From contig NZ_JAUSSG010000006.1 in NCBI RefSeq assembly GCF_030812215.1, positions 62,001-126,000 of the forward strand: a stretch of 64,000 nt of DNA, given 5' to 3'. This document shows positions 28,127 through 35,926 of this stretch, piece after piece; positions within the stretch are counted from its first letter, which is position 1, and every line of letters starts with the position of its first letter. The notes below the pieces were generated by a model, which was not told the origin of the DNA, searched no databases, and saw only the letters and a list, made by a program, of their open reading frames with translations. This stretch comes from Variovorax boronicumulans. Its GTDB lineage: Bacteria; Pseudomonadota; Gammaproteobacteria; Burkholderiales; Burkholderiaceae_C. Made by a program: the position numbers and the translations under genes.

Positions 28127-29458
28127 TCAGCGATTGACGAGTTGCTTGGGCGTGAGCCAGACGCCGACGGCGCCGAGCACCAGCGCCGCGGCCAGCACGT
28201 ACATGCCGATCTGCGTGCTGCCCGTGAGGTCCTTGAGGTAGCCGATGAGGTACGGGCTCACGAAGCCCGCGAGGTTCCCCACCGAGTTGATGGCCGCAAT
28301 GCCCGCGGCCGCGGCCGTGCCCGAGAGGAACGCGGTCGGCAGCGACCAGAAGAGCGGCGCACAGGTCAGCACACCGGCCGCAGCGAGCGAGAGGAACGCA
28401 AGCGACACGGCCGTGTTCTGCGTGTACGAAGCGGCCACGGTGAAGCCCACGGCGCCCATCATCGCGGGCACGATCAAGTGCCAGCGGCGCTCCTGCCGGC
28501 GGTCGGCGCTGCGGCCGAAGAGGTTCATCGCGACGATCGCGCAGACGAACGGGATCGCGCTCAGGAGGCCGATGTTGAAGTTGCCCTGCACGCCCGTCGC
28601 CTTCACCAGCGTGGGCAGCCAGAAGGTCAGCGCGTACTGGCCCATGACGAAGGCGAAGTAGATGAGCGCCATCCACCACACGCGCGCATCGCGGAACACT
28701 GCCGCCACCGAGTGCGGCCCCTTGGCGCCGTGCGCCTGGTCGCGCTCGACCTCGCGCTGGAGCAAGGCCTTTTCCTCGGGCGAGAGCCAGCGCGCCTGCT
28801 GGATGCCGTTGTCCAGGTAGAAGAGAACCATCACGCCGACCAGCACCGCAGGAATGGCTTCGATGATGAACATCCACTGCCAGCCGTGCATCGACGAGAC
28901 GCCGTGGAACGCATCCATGATCCAGCCCGACAGCGGGTTGCCGAAGATGCCCGCCACCGGGATCGCCGACATGAAGACCGCGATGATCCGCGCGCGCCGG
29001 TGCGACGGGTACCAGTGCGTGAGGTAGAGGATCACGCCGGGATAGAAGCCCGCCTCGGCCACGCCGAGCAGGAACCGCAGGATGTAGAAGCTGGTGGGCG
29101 TTTCCACGAACACGAAGCATGCCGAGAGGATGCCCCAGGTGATCATGATTCGCGCGATCCACATGCGCGCGCCGACGCGGTTGAGCAGCAGGTTGCTCGG
29201 CACCTCGAAGAGGAAGTAGCCGAGGAAGAAGATGCCCGCGCCGAGGCCGAACACCGTTTCGCTGAAACCGAGGTCCTGCCCCATCTGCAGCTTGGCGAAG
29301 CCGACGTTCACCCGGTCGAGGTACGCGACCACGTAGCAGAGCATCAGGAAGGGAACGAGGCGCCAGAAGACCTTGGAATACGCACGCTTCTCGAGCGCGG
29401 TGTCGGCGGGCAGGCCGGCCATGGCCGAAGGCGCGCCGGCCTGGAGGGTGGAAGTCAT
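28127..29458 (-). CDS. MFS transporter, anion:cation symporter family
   Basis: A 443-residue inner-membrane transporter with 12 predicted helices. FLMLCYVVAYLDRVNVGFAK in the first helix and the loop after helix 4 (FLLGVAEAGFYPGVILYLTHW) are hallmarks of the ACS family (galactonate, tartrate, phthalate carriers). As the first gene of the tetronate operon it most likely imports erythronate/threonate. The ATG at 29458 (MTSTLQAG) is preferred to longer frames, which lack homology. The GntR-type operator lies about 90 nt upstream. Confidence 0.88.
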   Translation of the reverse strand: MTSTLQAGAPSAMAGLPADTALEKRAYSKVFWRLVPFLMLCYVVAYLDRVNVGFAKLQMGQDLGFSETVFGLGAGIFFLGYFLFEVPSNLLLNRVGARMWIARIMITWGILSACFVFVETPTSFYILRFLLGVAEAGFYPGVILYLTHWYPSHRRARIIAVFMSAIPVAGIFGNPLSGWIMDAFHGVSSMHGWQWMFIIEAIPAVLVGVMVLFYLDNGIQQARWLSPEEKALLQREVERDQAHGAKGPHSVAAVFRDARVWWMALIYFAFVMGQYALTFWLPTLVKATGVQGNFNIGLLSAIPFVCAIVAMNLFGRSADRRQERRWHLIVPAMMGAVGFTVAASYTQNTAVSLAFLSLAAAGVLTCAPLFWSLPTAFLSGTAAAAGIAAINSVGNLAGFVSPYLIGYLKDLTGSTQIGMYVLAAALVLGAVGVWLTPKQLVNR

Positions 29459-29546
29459 GACAGGGAAGTCCGCTTGGAGCTTTGGATGAAAAGCCTGGAT
29501 GAGGAAGCGAGGTCGTCCCGTCGCCATGCAGCGCGGCCGCCTCTTG

Positions 29547-29569
29547 ATTTGTCAGGTCATCATACAAAT
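29547..29569. promoter_or_regulatory. Candidate GntR (FadR-subfamily) operator
   Basis: ATTTGT (29547-29552) and ACAAAT (29564-29569) form a perfect inverted repeat around 11 nt. It lies between the GntR gene and the transporter start, in the right place to control the tetronate operon. The TTGT...ACAA form fits FadR/UxuR-type sites. Confidence 0.6.
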
Positions 29570-29626
29570 TCAAGACAAGTTGACCGACCCGGGTAAACCC
29601 TCGGGCTACACCTCGTTTCCTTCTTC

Positions 29627-30403
29627 TTATTTGCCCGCGGGCCAGCCTTCGACCAGGGGCCGCGCGAGCTGCGCGCCTTCCTGCTGCCAGAAGGCGGGGT
29701 CGGCCTGCTCGATGCGGCGGATCGCGTTGTCCATGTGCGACTTGGCGGCCTCGCGGGCGCGAAGCGCGTCGCCGGCCTCGATGGCCTCGACGATCTGCGC
29801 GTGCTCCTGTGCCACTTCGCGCGCGAAGTCCGCGCGGCGCGCTTCGTTGGCACGGGTGACGCGCGTGGCGCCGTGCAGGAACTGCCGCAGGTATTGCAGC
29901 GTGCCGATCAGGAACGGGTTGCGTGCGGCCTCGGCGATGGCGCGATGAAAGCGCACGTCTTCGTCGGCGCCGTTGCCGCCGGCAGCCACCGCGGCATTCA
30001 GTGCGTCGATGGCGTCGCGGATGCGCTGCACATCTTCAGGGGTGCGGCGCTCGGCGGCCAGCGCGGCCACTTCGGCTTCGAGCGCGCGGCGCAGCTCGAC
30101 CATCTGGATCACCGCTTCGCGCGAGGCGACATGCGGCATCTCGAAGCGCAGCGGCTCGACACCGGCAGCACGCACATACACGCCGCTGCCCTGGCGCGAA
30201 TCCACGAGCCCCAGCGACTTGAGCCGCGAGACCGCTTCGCGCACCACGGTGCGGCTCACGCCGAACTGCTCGGCGAGCACCGCTTCGGTGGGCAGCCGGT
30301 CGCCTTCGGACAGGCGCCCGCTGCGGACCTCGGCCGCGAGCGCATCGGCCACCTGGTCGGCCAGGCGGACGGCGGGGGCGAGGGATTGGAAGCGGGCGGT
30401 CAT
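29627..30403 (-). CDS. GntR family regulator, FadR subfamily
   Basis: A 258-residue regulator. The N-terminal winged helix (about 12-75) has LSEGDRLPTEAVLAEQFGVSRTVVREA-type sequence, and the FCD ligand domain (about 100-230) contains DVRFHRAIAEAARNP with metal-binding histidines. Members of this group sense sugar acids and repress their catabolic operons. The gene precedes the tetronate operon on the same strand, 168 nt before the transporter start. Confidence 0.88.
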   Translation of the reverse strand: MTARFQSLAPAVRLADQVADALAAEVRSGRLSEGDRLPTEAVLAEQFGVSRTVVREAVSRLKSLGLVDSRQGSGVYVRAAGVEPLRFEMPHVASREAVIQMVELRRALEAEVAALAAERRTPEDVQRIRDAIDALNAAVAAGGNGADEDVRFHRAIAEAARNPFLIGTLQYLRQFLHGATRVTRANEARRADFAREVAQEHAQIVEAIEAGDALRAREAAKSHMDNAIRRIEQADPAFWQQEGAQLARPLVEGWPAGK

Positions 30404-30447
30404 ATGAACCGCGCGACTCTAACGCAGGCCCGCGCCCCTGCCGGGGT

Positions 30448-33099
30448 TCACCCCAGTGCGTAGCGAGCCGCCCGCGCGATGCTCGCCGCGTCCACGCCAA
30501 AGAATGAACGCAATGCCGCGCGCGTGTCGCTGCGGCCGAAGCCATCGGTGCCGAGCGTGAGGTAGCGGCGGCCTTCGGGCAGGAAGGCGCGCACGCTCTC
30601 GGGCACGCTGCGCACGTAGTCGGTGGCGGCAATGATCGGGGCCTTGCCGGCACCGAGTTGCTGCGCGATGAACGGCACGCCGGCTTCTTCGCCCGCGATG
30701 GCGCGCTGCTCGCTCGCCAAGCCGTCGCGCGCGAGTTCGCTCCAGCTCGTGACGCTGAACACCTCGGCCTCGATGCCTTCGTCGGCCAGCAACTGCGCGG
30801 CCTTGACGACTTCCGTGAGGATCGCGCCCGAGCCCATCAGCGTGACCTTCTGCTTCGCCTTGCCCTTGGCCGGCGCATAGGTGCCGAAGCGATAGCAGCC
30901 GTGCAGGATGTCGGATTCGGCACCCGCGGGCACATCGGGCTGCGCGTAGTTCTCGTTCATGAGCGTGACGTAATAGAAAACGTCCTTCTGCTCGACCATC
31001 ATTTCGCGGATGCCCGCGTCGACGATCACCGCCATCTCGCCCGCGTAGGCCGGGTCGTAGGCCTTGCAGTTCGGGATGGTCGCGGCCACGAGGTGACTGC
31101 TGCCGTCCTGGTGCTGCAGGCCTTCGCCGCCGAGCGTGGTGCGGCCGGACGTGGCGCCGAGCAAGAAGCCGCGTGCGCGCTGATCCGCCGCGGCCCAGAT
31201 CGCATCGCCCACCCGCTGGAAGCCGAACATCGAGTAGTAGATGTAGAAGGGCAGCATCGCCAGGCCATGCACGCTGTAGCTGGTGGCCGCGGCCGTCCAG
31301 CTCGCAATGGCGCCGGCTTCGCTGATGCCCTCTTCGAGGATCTGCCCGTCGGTGGCTTCGCGATAACTCAGCACCGAGCCGATGTCTTCGGGCGCATAGC
31401 GCTGGCCCACGCTCGAATAGATGCCCACCTGCTTGAACAAGTTGGCCATGCCGAAGGTGCGCGCCTCGTCGGCCACGATGGGCACGATGCGCGGGCCGAG
31501 CGCCTTGTCCTTCAGGAGGTTGCCCAGCATGCGCACGAACGCCATCGTGGTGCTCATCTCCTTGCCGGCCGCCGCGGTGGCGAACTGGGCGTAGCTCGCG
31601 ATGTCGGGCTTGGGCACCACGTCGCACGCGGTCTCGCGGCGCGGCATGGCGCCGCCGAGCGCTTCGCGGTGCTGGCGCAGGTACCGCATCTCGGCGCTGT
31701 CTTCGGCCGGGCGGTAGAAGTCCATCGCGGTGGCTTGCGCGTCGGTGAGCGGCAGGTTGAAGCGGTCGCGGAATTCGATGAGGTCCACGTCGCCCATCTT
31801 CTTGTGCGAGTGCGTGGTCATCTTGCCCTGCGCGGCGCTGCCCATGCCGTAGCCCTTCTTGGTATGGGCGAGGATCACTGTGGGCTGGCCCTTGTGCTTG
31901 GCGGCTGCGGCGTAGGCGGCATGGATCTTCACGAGGTCGTGGCCGCCGCGCTTGAGGCGGTCGATCTGCTCGTCGGTCATGCCTTCGGCCAGGCGCGCGA
32001 GCTCGGGGTTCTGGCCGAAGAAGTTGTCGCGGTTGAAGCGGCCGTCCTTCGCGGCGAAGGTCTGCATCTGGCCGTCGACGGTGTTGGCGAACACGCGGGC
32101 CAATGCACCGCTCACGTCCTGCGCGAAGAGGCCGTCCCAGTCGCTGCCCCACACGAGCTTGACGACGTTCCAGCCCGCGCCGGCGAAGAGCTTTTCGAGC
32201 TCGTCGATGATGCGGCCGTTGCCGCGCACCGGGCCGTCCAGGCGCTGCAGGTTGCAGTTGACGACCCACACGAGGTTGTCGAGCTTCTCGCGTGCGGCCA
32301 GCGTCAGCGCACTCATCGATTCGGGCTCGTCCATCTCGCCGTCGCCGAACACGCCCCAGACCTTGCGGCCTTCGCAATTGAGCAGGTTGCGATGCGTGAG
32401 ATAGCGCATGAAGCGCGCGTGATAGATCGAGCTGATGGGGCCGATGCCCATCGAGCCGGTGGGGAACTGCCAGAAGTCCGGCATGAGGTACGGATGCGGA
32501 TAGCTGCTGAGGCCGCGCGCGCCGCTGCCATCGGTGAAGGCCGGCGCGGTGAGTTCCTGGCGATAGTGCGCAAGGTCTTCTTCGCTCAGGCGCCCTTCGA
32601 GGAACGCCCGCGCATAGACGCCCGGCGCGCTGTGCGGCTGGAAGAACACGAGGTCGCCGCGGTGCGCTTCGCTGCGCGCGTGGAAGAAGTGGTTGAAGCC
32701 CGTCTCGAACAGGTCGGCCGCGCTCGCATAACTCGCGATGTGGCCGCCGAGCTCGCCATACGCCTGGTTGGCCTTGGCCACCATGGCGAGCGCGTTCCAG
32801 CGCATCAGCGACGCCAGGCGCTCTTCCACCGCGAGGTCGCCGGGGAACGGCGGCTGGTCTTCGGCGGCGATGGTGTTGACGTAAGGCGTCGCGAGTTCGG
32901 GTTGCCAGCCGATGCGCTGCTGGCGCGCGACGCGTGCCAGTTCGACCAGCATCTGGCGCGCGCGCTGCGGGCCCTGCGTTTGCGCGAGCGCCAGGAAGGC
33001 GTCGCGCCATTCGGCGGTCTCCGCGGGATCGGGGTCGTTCGACATCGGGGTATCGAGCAACAAGGCGCGCATCTGGTCGGCTGAAATCGGGGCGTTCAT
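30448..33099 (-). CDS. Homodimeric 2-oxoacid dehydrogenase E1 (AceE-like, possibly MdeB-like)
   Basis: An 883-residue TPP enzyme of the AceE family: GDGEMDEPES near 250 with the downstream asparagine of NCNLQRLDGPVRGN, then a pyrimidine-binding domain around 500-700 and a transketolase C-terminal domain. No E2 or E3 gene accompanies it. In Pseudomonas the similarly sized MdeB acts on 2-oxobutyrate beside an Lrp-type regulator, and here an Lrp-type gene is divergent 105 nt away. A second, specialised E1 that borrows E2/E3 from the main complex is therefore likely; plain AceE is the alternative. Naming a substrate would be a guess. Confidence 0.85.
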   Translation of the reverse strand: MNAPISADQMRALLLDTPMSNDPDPAETAEWRDAFLALAQTQGPQRARQMLVELARVARQQRIGWQPELATPYVNTIAAEDQPPFPGDLAVEERLASLMRWNALAMVAKANQAYGELGGHIASYASAADLFETGFNHFFHARSEAHRGDLVFFQPHSAPGVYARAFLEGRLSEEDLAHYRQELTAPAFTDGSGARGLSSYPHPYLMPDFWQFPTGSMGIGPISSIYHARFMRYLTHRNLLNCEGRKVWGVFGDGEMDEPESMSALTLAAREKLDNLVWVVNCNLQRLDGPVRGNGRIIDELEKLFAGAGWNVVKLVWGSDWDGLFAQDVSGALARVFANTVDGQMQTFAAKDGRFNRDNFFGQNPELARLAEGMTDEQIDRLKRGGHDLVKIHAAYAAAAKHKGQPTVILAHTKKGYGMGSAAQGKMTTHSHKKMGDVDLIEFRDRFNLPLTDAQATAMDFYRPAEDSAEMRYLRQHREALGGAMPRRETACDVVPKPDIASYAQFATAAAGKEMSTTMAFVRMLGNLLKDKALGPRIVPIVADEARTFGMANLFKQVGIYSSVGQRYAPEDIGSVLSYREATDGQILEEGISEAGAIASWTAAATSYSVHGLAMLPFYIYYSMFGFQRVGDAIWAAADQRARGFLLGATSGRTTLGGEGLQHQDGSSHLVAATIPNCKAYDPAYAGEMAVIVDAGIREMMVEQKDVFYYVTLMNENYAQPDVPAGAESDILHGCYRFGTYAPAKGKAKQKVTLMGSGAILTEVVKAAQLLADEGIEAEVFSVTSWSELARDGLASEQRAIAGEEAGVPFIAQQLGAGKAPIIAATDYVRSVPESVRAFLPEGRRYLTLGTDGFGRSDTRAALRSFFGVDAASIARAARYALG

Positions 33100-33164
33100 G
33101 GCGGCACTTTAAGCCGGTACACGGAAAATTAGCTACCGGCGCCGGCAATTCCATGCCAGCGTCT

Positions 33165-33179
33165 CAGCATAAAATGCTG
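33165..33179. promoter_or_regulatory. Candidate operator of the divergent Lrp/E1 pair
   Basis: CAGCAT-AAA-ATGCTG is a perfect 15-bp palindrome located 26 nt before the Lrp-type start codon and 66 nt before the E1 start. It is the only clear palindrome in this intergenic region, so the Lrp-type protein is the natural candidate to bind it. Confidence 0.5.
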
Positions 33180-33204
33180 CCATCTCTTGATTTCGAAGCA
33201 TTTC

Positions 33205-33678
33205 ATGCAACTCGATGCCATCGACCTGCGCATTCTCGACGAGCTGCAACGCGACGGCGCGCTGTCGAACGTGGAGCTCGCGCGCCGCGTGCACCTCTCG
33301 CCCTCGCCGTGCCTGGCGCGCGTGAAGGTGCTCGAAGCGAACGGCGTGATCGACCGCTACGTGGCGCTCGCGAGCGCGAAGGCGCTGGGCCTCGGGCTCA
33401 ACGTGTTCATCTCGATCAGCCTGACGACGCAGAGCAAGCAGTCGCTCGCCGACTTCGAGCAACGTATCGCCGAGCACGACGAGGTGATGGAGTGCTACCT
33501 GATGACCGGCGACAGCGACTACCTGATCCGCATCGCCGTGGCCGACATGGCGGCGCTGGAGCGGTTCATCATGGAACAGCTCACGCCGATTCCGGGCATC
33601 GAGAAAATCCGCTCGAGCTTTGCGCTCAAGCAGGTCAGATACAAGACGGCGCTGCCGTTGCCGGCAGCGCCGTCCTAG
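33205..33678 (+). CDS. Lrp/AsnC family transcriptional regulator
   Basis: A 157-residue regulator with an N-terminal helix-turn-helix (ALSNVELARRVHLSPSPCLAR, residues ~20-40) and a RAM domain (about 65-145). The ATG at 33205 (MQLDAIDLRILDELQ) is the usual family start; another ATG six codons earlier is less likely. Divergent from the E1 gene, it probably controls that gene in response to an amino acid such as methionine or a branched-chain residue. Its last codons form a 13-bp perfect hairpin. Confidence 0.88.
   Translation: MQLDAIDLRILDELQRDGALSNVELARRVHLSPSPCLARVKVLEANGVIDRYVALASAKALGLGLNVFISISLTTQSKQSLADFEQRIAEHDEVMECYLMTGDSDYLIRIAVADMAALERFIMEQLTPIPGIEKIRSSFALKQVRYKTALPLPAAPS
33645..33674. 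terminator. Perfect hairpin inside the 3' end of the Lrp-type gene
   Basis: GACGGCGCTGCCG (33645-33657) pairs exactly with CGGCAGCGCCGTC (33662-33674) around TTGC. It lies in the last 12 codons of the gene, 12 nt before the convergent PhoX gene ends, so it can act on both strands. No T-tract follows on the plus strand. Confidence 0.5.
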
Positions 33679-33685
33679 CTGACGC

Positions 33686-35704
33686 TTACTTCGAGAGCTT
33701 CAGCTGGATCGGGTCGGCCGTGAGGTAGCCGACGGCTGCGCTGAAGCGATCCTTGTAGTTCGCGCGCACCAGCGGATCGAGCGTGGGCTGCACCAGCGAA
33801 TGGATGCCGCCCCAGTCGCCCGGATGCTGGAAGTTGCTCATGATGTAGGTCCAGCCGTTGATCTCGTCGACCGCGTGCAGGCCGGTCGACTCGCCGCCCG
33901 CGGGGATCGACATGATGCGTGCGAGCTTCTTCGTGTCGATGTTGTAGGCCCACAGGAAGTTGTTGACGTGGCTGCTGCTGTCCTCGCCGATGAACAGCGT
34001 GCGCATCTTTTCCGAGAACTTGAGGTTGTCGGGGTTGCCGATGGTGTCGGGGCTGGAGGTGTTGCCCAGTGCGTCGGGCGTGTCGAGGTCCTTGCCCACG
34101 ATCAGCGCGCGGGTCTGCGTCGGCACCCATTCGCTGTTGATGGCGGTGCCGTCGGCATCCTTCTGTCCACCACCGAGGTTGTGCGCCATCACGCCGCCGG
34201 CGCTGAGCTTCTTGGGCAGCGCGATGTTGGTCGCGGCCGACCAGCCCTTGCCGCCGCTGACCATCGAGTCCTGGATGTTCTGCAGCGCGGAGTAGGCGAC
34301 CTTGTCCTTGATGTTGACCGTCGTGCCTTCCATCTTGGTGAAGGCCATGCTGGCGCCCTTGAGGTTGGCGTAGCGATGGGTCTCGAGGTAGGCGGCGGCC
34401 TTCTCCATGCCGGGCTTGAGCTTGACCCAGTTGGCCGCGCCGTTGGCGAACAGCTTGGTGTAGCTGGCGTCGCCCGGATCGGCCGTCTTCACGTCCATGA
34501 TGTCGAGCGGCTTGAGCGTGTTGGCGAGGTTCTCGATCTCGGCGCTGGTCGCGTGGCCGAGCTTGATCCAGGTGATCTTCGTGGGCGCGGCGGCCGGATC
34601 GATCGAGTAGCCCGCGTCGTACCTGGCGACGTAGAGCGTGCCGGCCGACAGGTCTTTTTCCTTGTCGGCCACGAACATGAAGAAGCCGCCGTTGGTGTAG
34701 TCGTCGCCCATGATGGCGGTGCGCTGGTCGGGCATGACCTGGATCAGCTCGTGCGAGATCCGGCCCATGCAGTAGTGCTTCTTGACGCTGCCGGTGCCGT
34801 CGGGGTTGACGGTCACTTCGGGCAGGTGGCCGTAGTGGTAGACGTTGGCCGTGGTCTCGTCGCCGAACACGTTCTTGCTGTAGGCCTTGAACTGCTTGTC
34901 GGCCGAGGAGCCGACGGCGGCAAACGCATCGGGCTCGTATTCCTCGCTCGACAGATGGGTGTTCCAGGGCGACAGGCTCGCGCCGCAGGTGATCCACAGG
35001 CCGTGGGCGCTGGACATGTCGACGTTGTGGTACTTCACAAGGCTCAGCTTGCCGGTGGTCTGGTCCTGGTCGAGCGTGAGCACGGCGATGGGGGACGGCA
35101 GCACGCCATAGGTGTCGGCACCGCTCTGGTCGCGCGTGTTGTATTCGAACTGGACGACGGCGAACACCGGCTTGCCCTTGACGCCGGCCACGTTGGCGTT
35201 CGGCAGCGAGAGCAGCGAGGTGCCGTCGGGGCTGTCCGAGAAGAACTGGCGCTCCTTGCCGGCGACCGAGGCGTCGATGATCGGCTTGTTGTTGATATCG
35301 ACATAGCCGCCGGCGAGGATCTTGCCGCCCTTGCCGTCGGACACCATGTCGCCCGTCAGGAAGAAGGGCTGGTAGGCCAGCTTGTATTCGGTGGAGCTGC
35401 CGTTGTCGAACGACACCTTGAGCGTGGAGCCGACCGTGGTGGTGGCCATGGCGGGTGCGTTGGCGAGCGTGGGTGCGGCCATGCCGGTGAATTCGGCCGA
35501 GACGAAATTGACGGCTGGCGCCGGTGCCGGTGCCGGAGAAGGCGCGGGCGCCGGGGGAATGATGGGGAAGCTGGTGCCGCCGCCACCACCGCCGCCGCAG
35601 GCAGTGAGGAAGGCAAGGCCGCCGAGCGGCAGCATCGGTGCGGCACCGAGCAGTTTGAGGGCGTGACGGCGCGAGGCGCCGGACTGCACCTTGGAATCGG
35701 ACAT
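33686..35704 (-). CDS. PhoX-like phosphatase (DUF839), Tat-exported lipoprotein candidate
   Basis: A 672-residue protein. Its N-terminus has a twin-arginine motif (SRRHALKLLG) and a hydrophobic stretch ending in LTAC, a plausible lipobox, then a run of seven Gly and a Pro/Ala linker. The body matches the DUF839/PhoX beta-propeller family: HGLWITCGASLSPWNTHLSSEE, MGRISHELIQV and SNFQHPGDWGG. PhoX enzymes are calcium/iron-dependent phosphatases that release phosphate from organic esters outside the cytoplasm. A Pho-box-like site lies about 115 nt upstream. It shares its leader design with the gene upstream. Confidence 0.82.
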   Translation of the reverse strand: MSDSKVQSGASRRHALKLLGAAPMLPLGGLAFLTACGGGGGGGTSFPIIPPAPAPSPAPAPAPAVNFVSAEFTGMAAPTLANAPAMATTTVGSTLKVSFDNGSSTEYKLAYQPFFLTGDMVSDGKGGKILAGGYVDINNKPIIDASVAGKERQFFSDSPDGTSLLSLPNANVAGVKGKPVFAVVQFEYNTRDQSGADTYGVLPSPIAVLTLDQDQTTGKLSLVKYHNVDMSSAHGLWITCGASLSPWNTHLSSEEYEPDAFAAVGSSADKQFKAYSKNVFGDETTANVYHYGHLPEVTVNPDGTGSVKKHYCMGRISHELIQVMPDQRTAIMGDDYTNGGFFMFVADKEKDLSAGTLYVARYDAGYSIDPAAAPTKITWIKLGHATSAEIENLANTLKPLDIMDVKTADPGDASYTKLFANGAANWVKLKPGMEKAAAYLETHRYANLKGASMAFTKMEGTTVNIKDKVAYSALQNIQDSMVSGGKGWSAATNIALPKKLSAGGVMAHNLGGGQKDADGTAINSEWVPTQTRALIVGKDLDTPDALGNTSSPDTIGNPDNLKFSEKMRTLFIGEDSSSHVNNFLWAYNIDTKKLARIMSIPAGGESTGLHAVDEINGWTYIMSNFQHPGDWGGIHSLVQPTLDPLVRANYKDRFSAAVGYLTADPIQLKLSK

Positions 35705-35817
35705 GGAATTTCTCCCGAGTTATCGTGGGTGTTGCGGGTGGATGACCGTGCAGCCTCTCTCCGCTGCCGGTCAGGCGTGAACCTTAGTTATCCACTGTGA
35801 CGACGGCGTGCATCGCT

Positions 35818-35836
35818 CATGACAAAACGATGACGC
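35818..35836 (-). promoter_or_regulatory. Pho-box-like site before the first PhoX-type gene
   Basis: On the minus strand, GCGTCATCGTTTTGTCATG contains two GTCAT units exactly 11 nt apart, as in the PhoB box CTGTCAT-AAAT-CTGTCAC. It lies about 115-130 nt before the start codon. Confidence 0.5.
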
Positions 35837-35891
35837 CGCGCGCACGCGCACACGACGACAGCCGCGTGTCGTCGCTCCCGGGAGCCGCACG

Positions 35892-35916
35892 CGTGGACCG
35901 GCGAGGCCGGTCCACG
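35892..35916 (-). terminator. Hairpin after the second PhoX-type gene
   Basis: CGTGGACCGGC and GCCGGTCCACG pair perfectly over 11 bp with a GAG loop. The absence of a T-run points to a Rho-aided terminator or a stabilising 3' end. Confidence 0.45.
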
Positions 35917-35926
35917 GTGCCGGACT

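Larger units (their letters stand above)
35705..35926. other. Intergenic region between the PhoX-type genes
   Basis: 222 nt. Besides the Pho-box-like site it holds two perfect hairpins: CGACGACA/TGTCGTCG (35853-35874) and an 11-bp stem at 35892-35916. The second lies 10 nt after the upstream gene's stop codon and may end its transcript, although no T-tract follows. Confidence 0.5.

Noticed and set aside
30658..33084. An 808-codon open frame opposite the 2-oxoacid dehydrogenase E1 gene
   Set aside because: Composition is that of an antisense frame, no start signal or motif, while the opposite strand has a full-length TPP enzyme.
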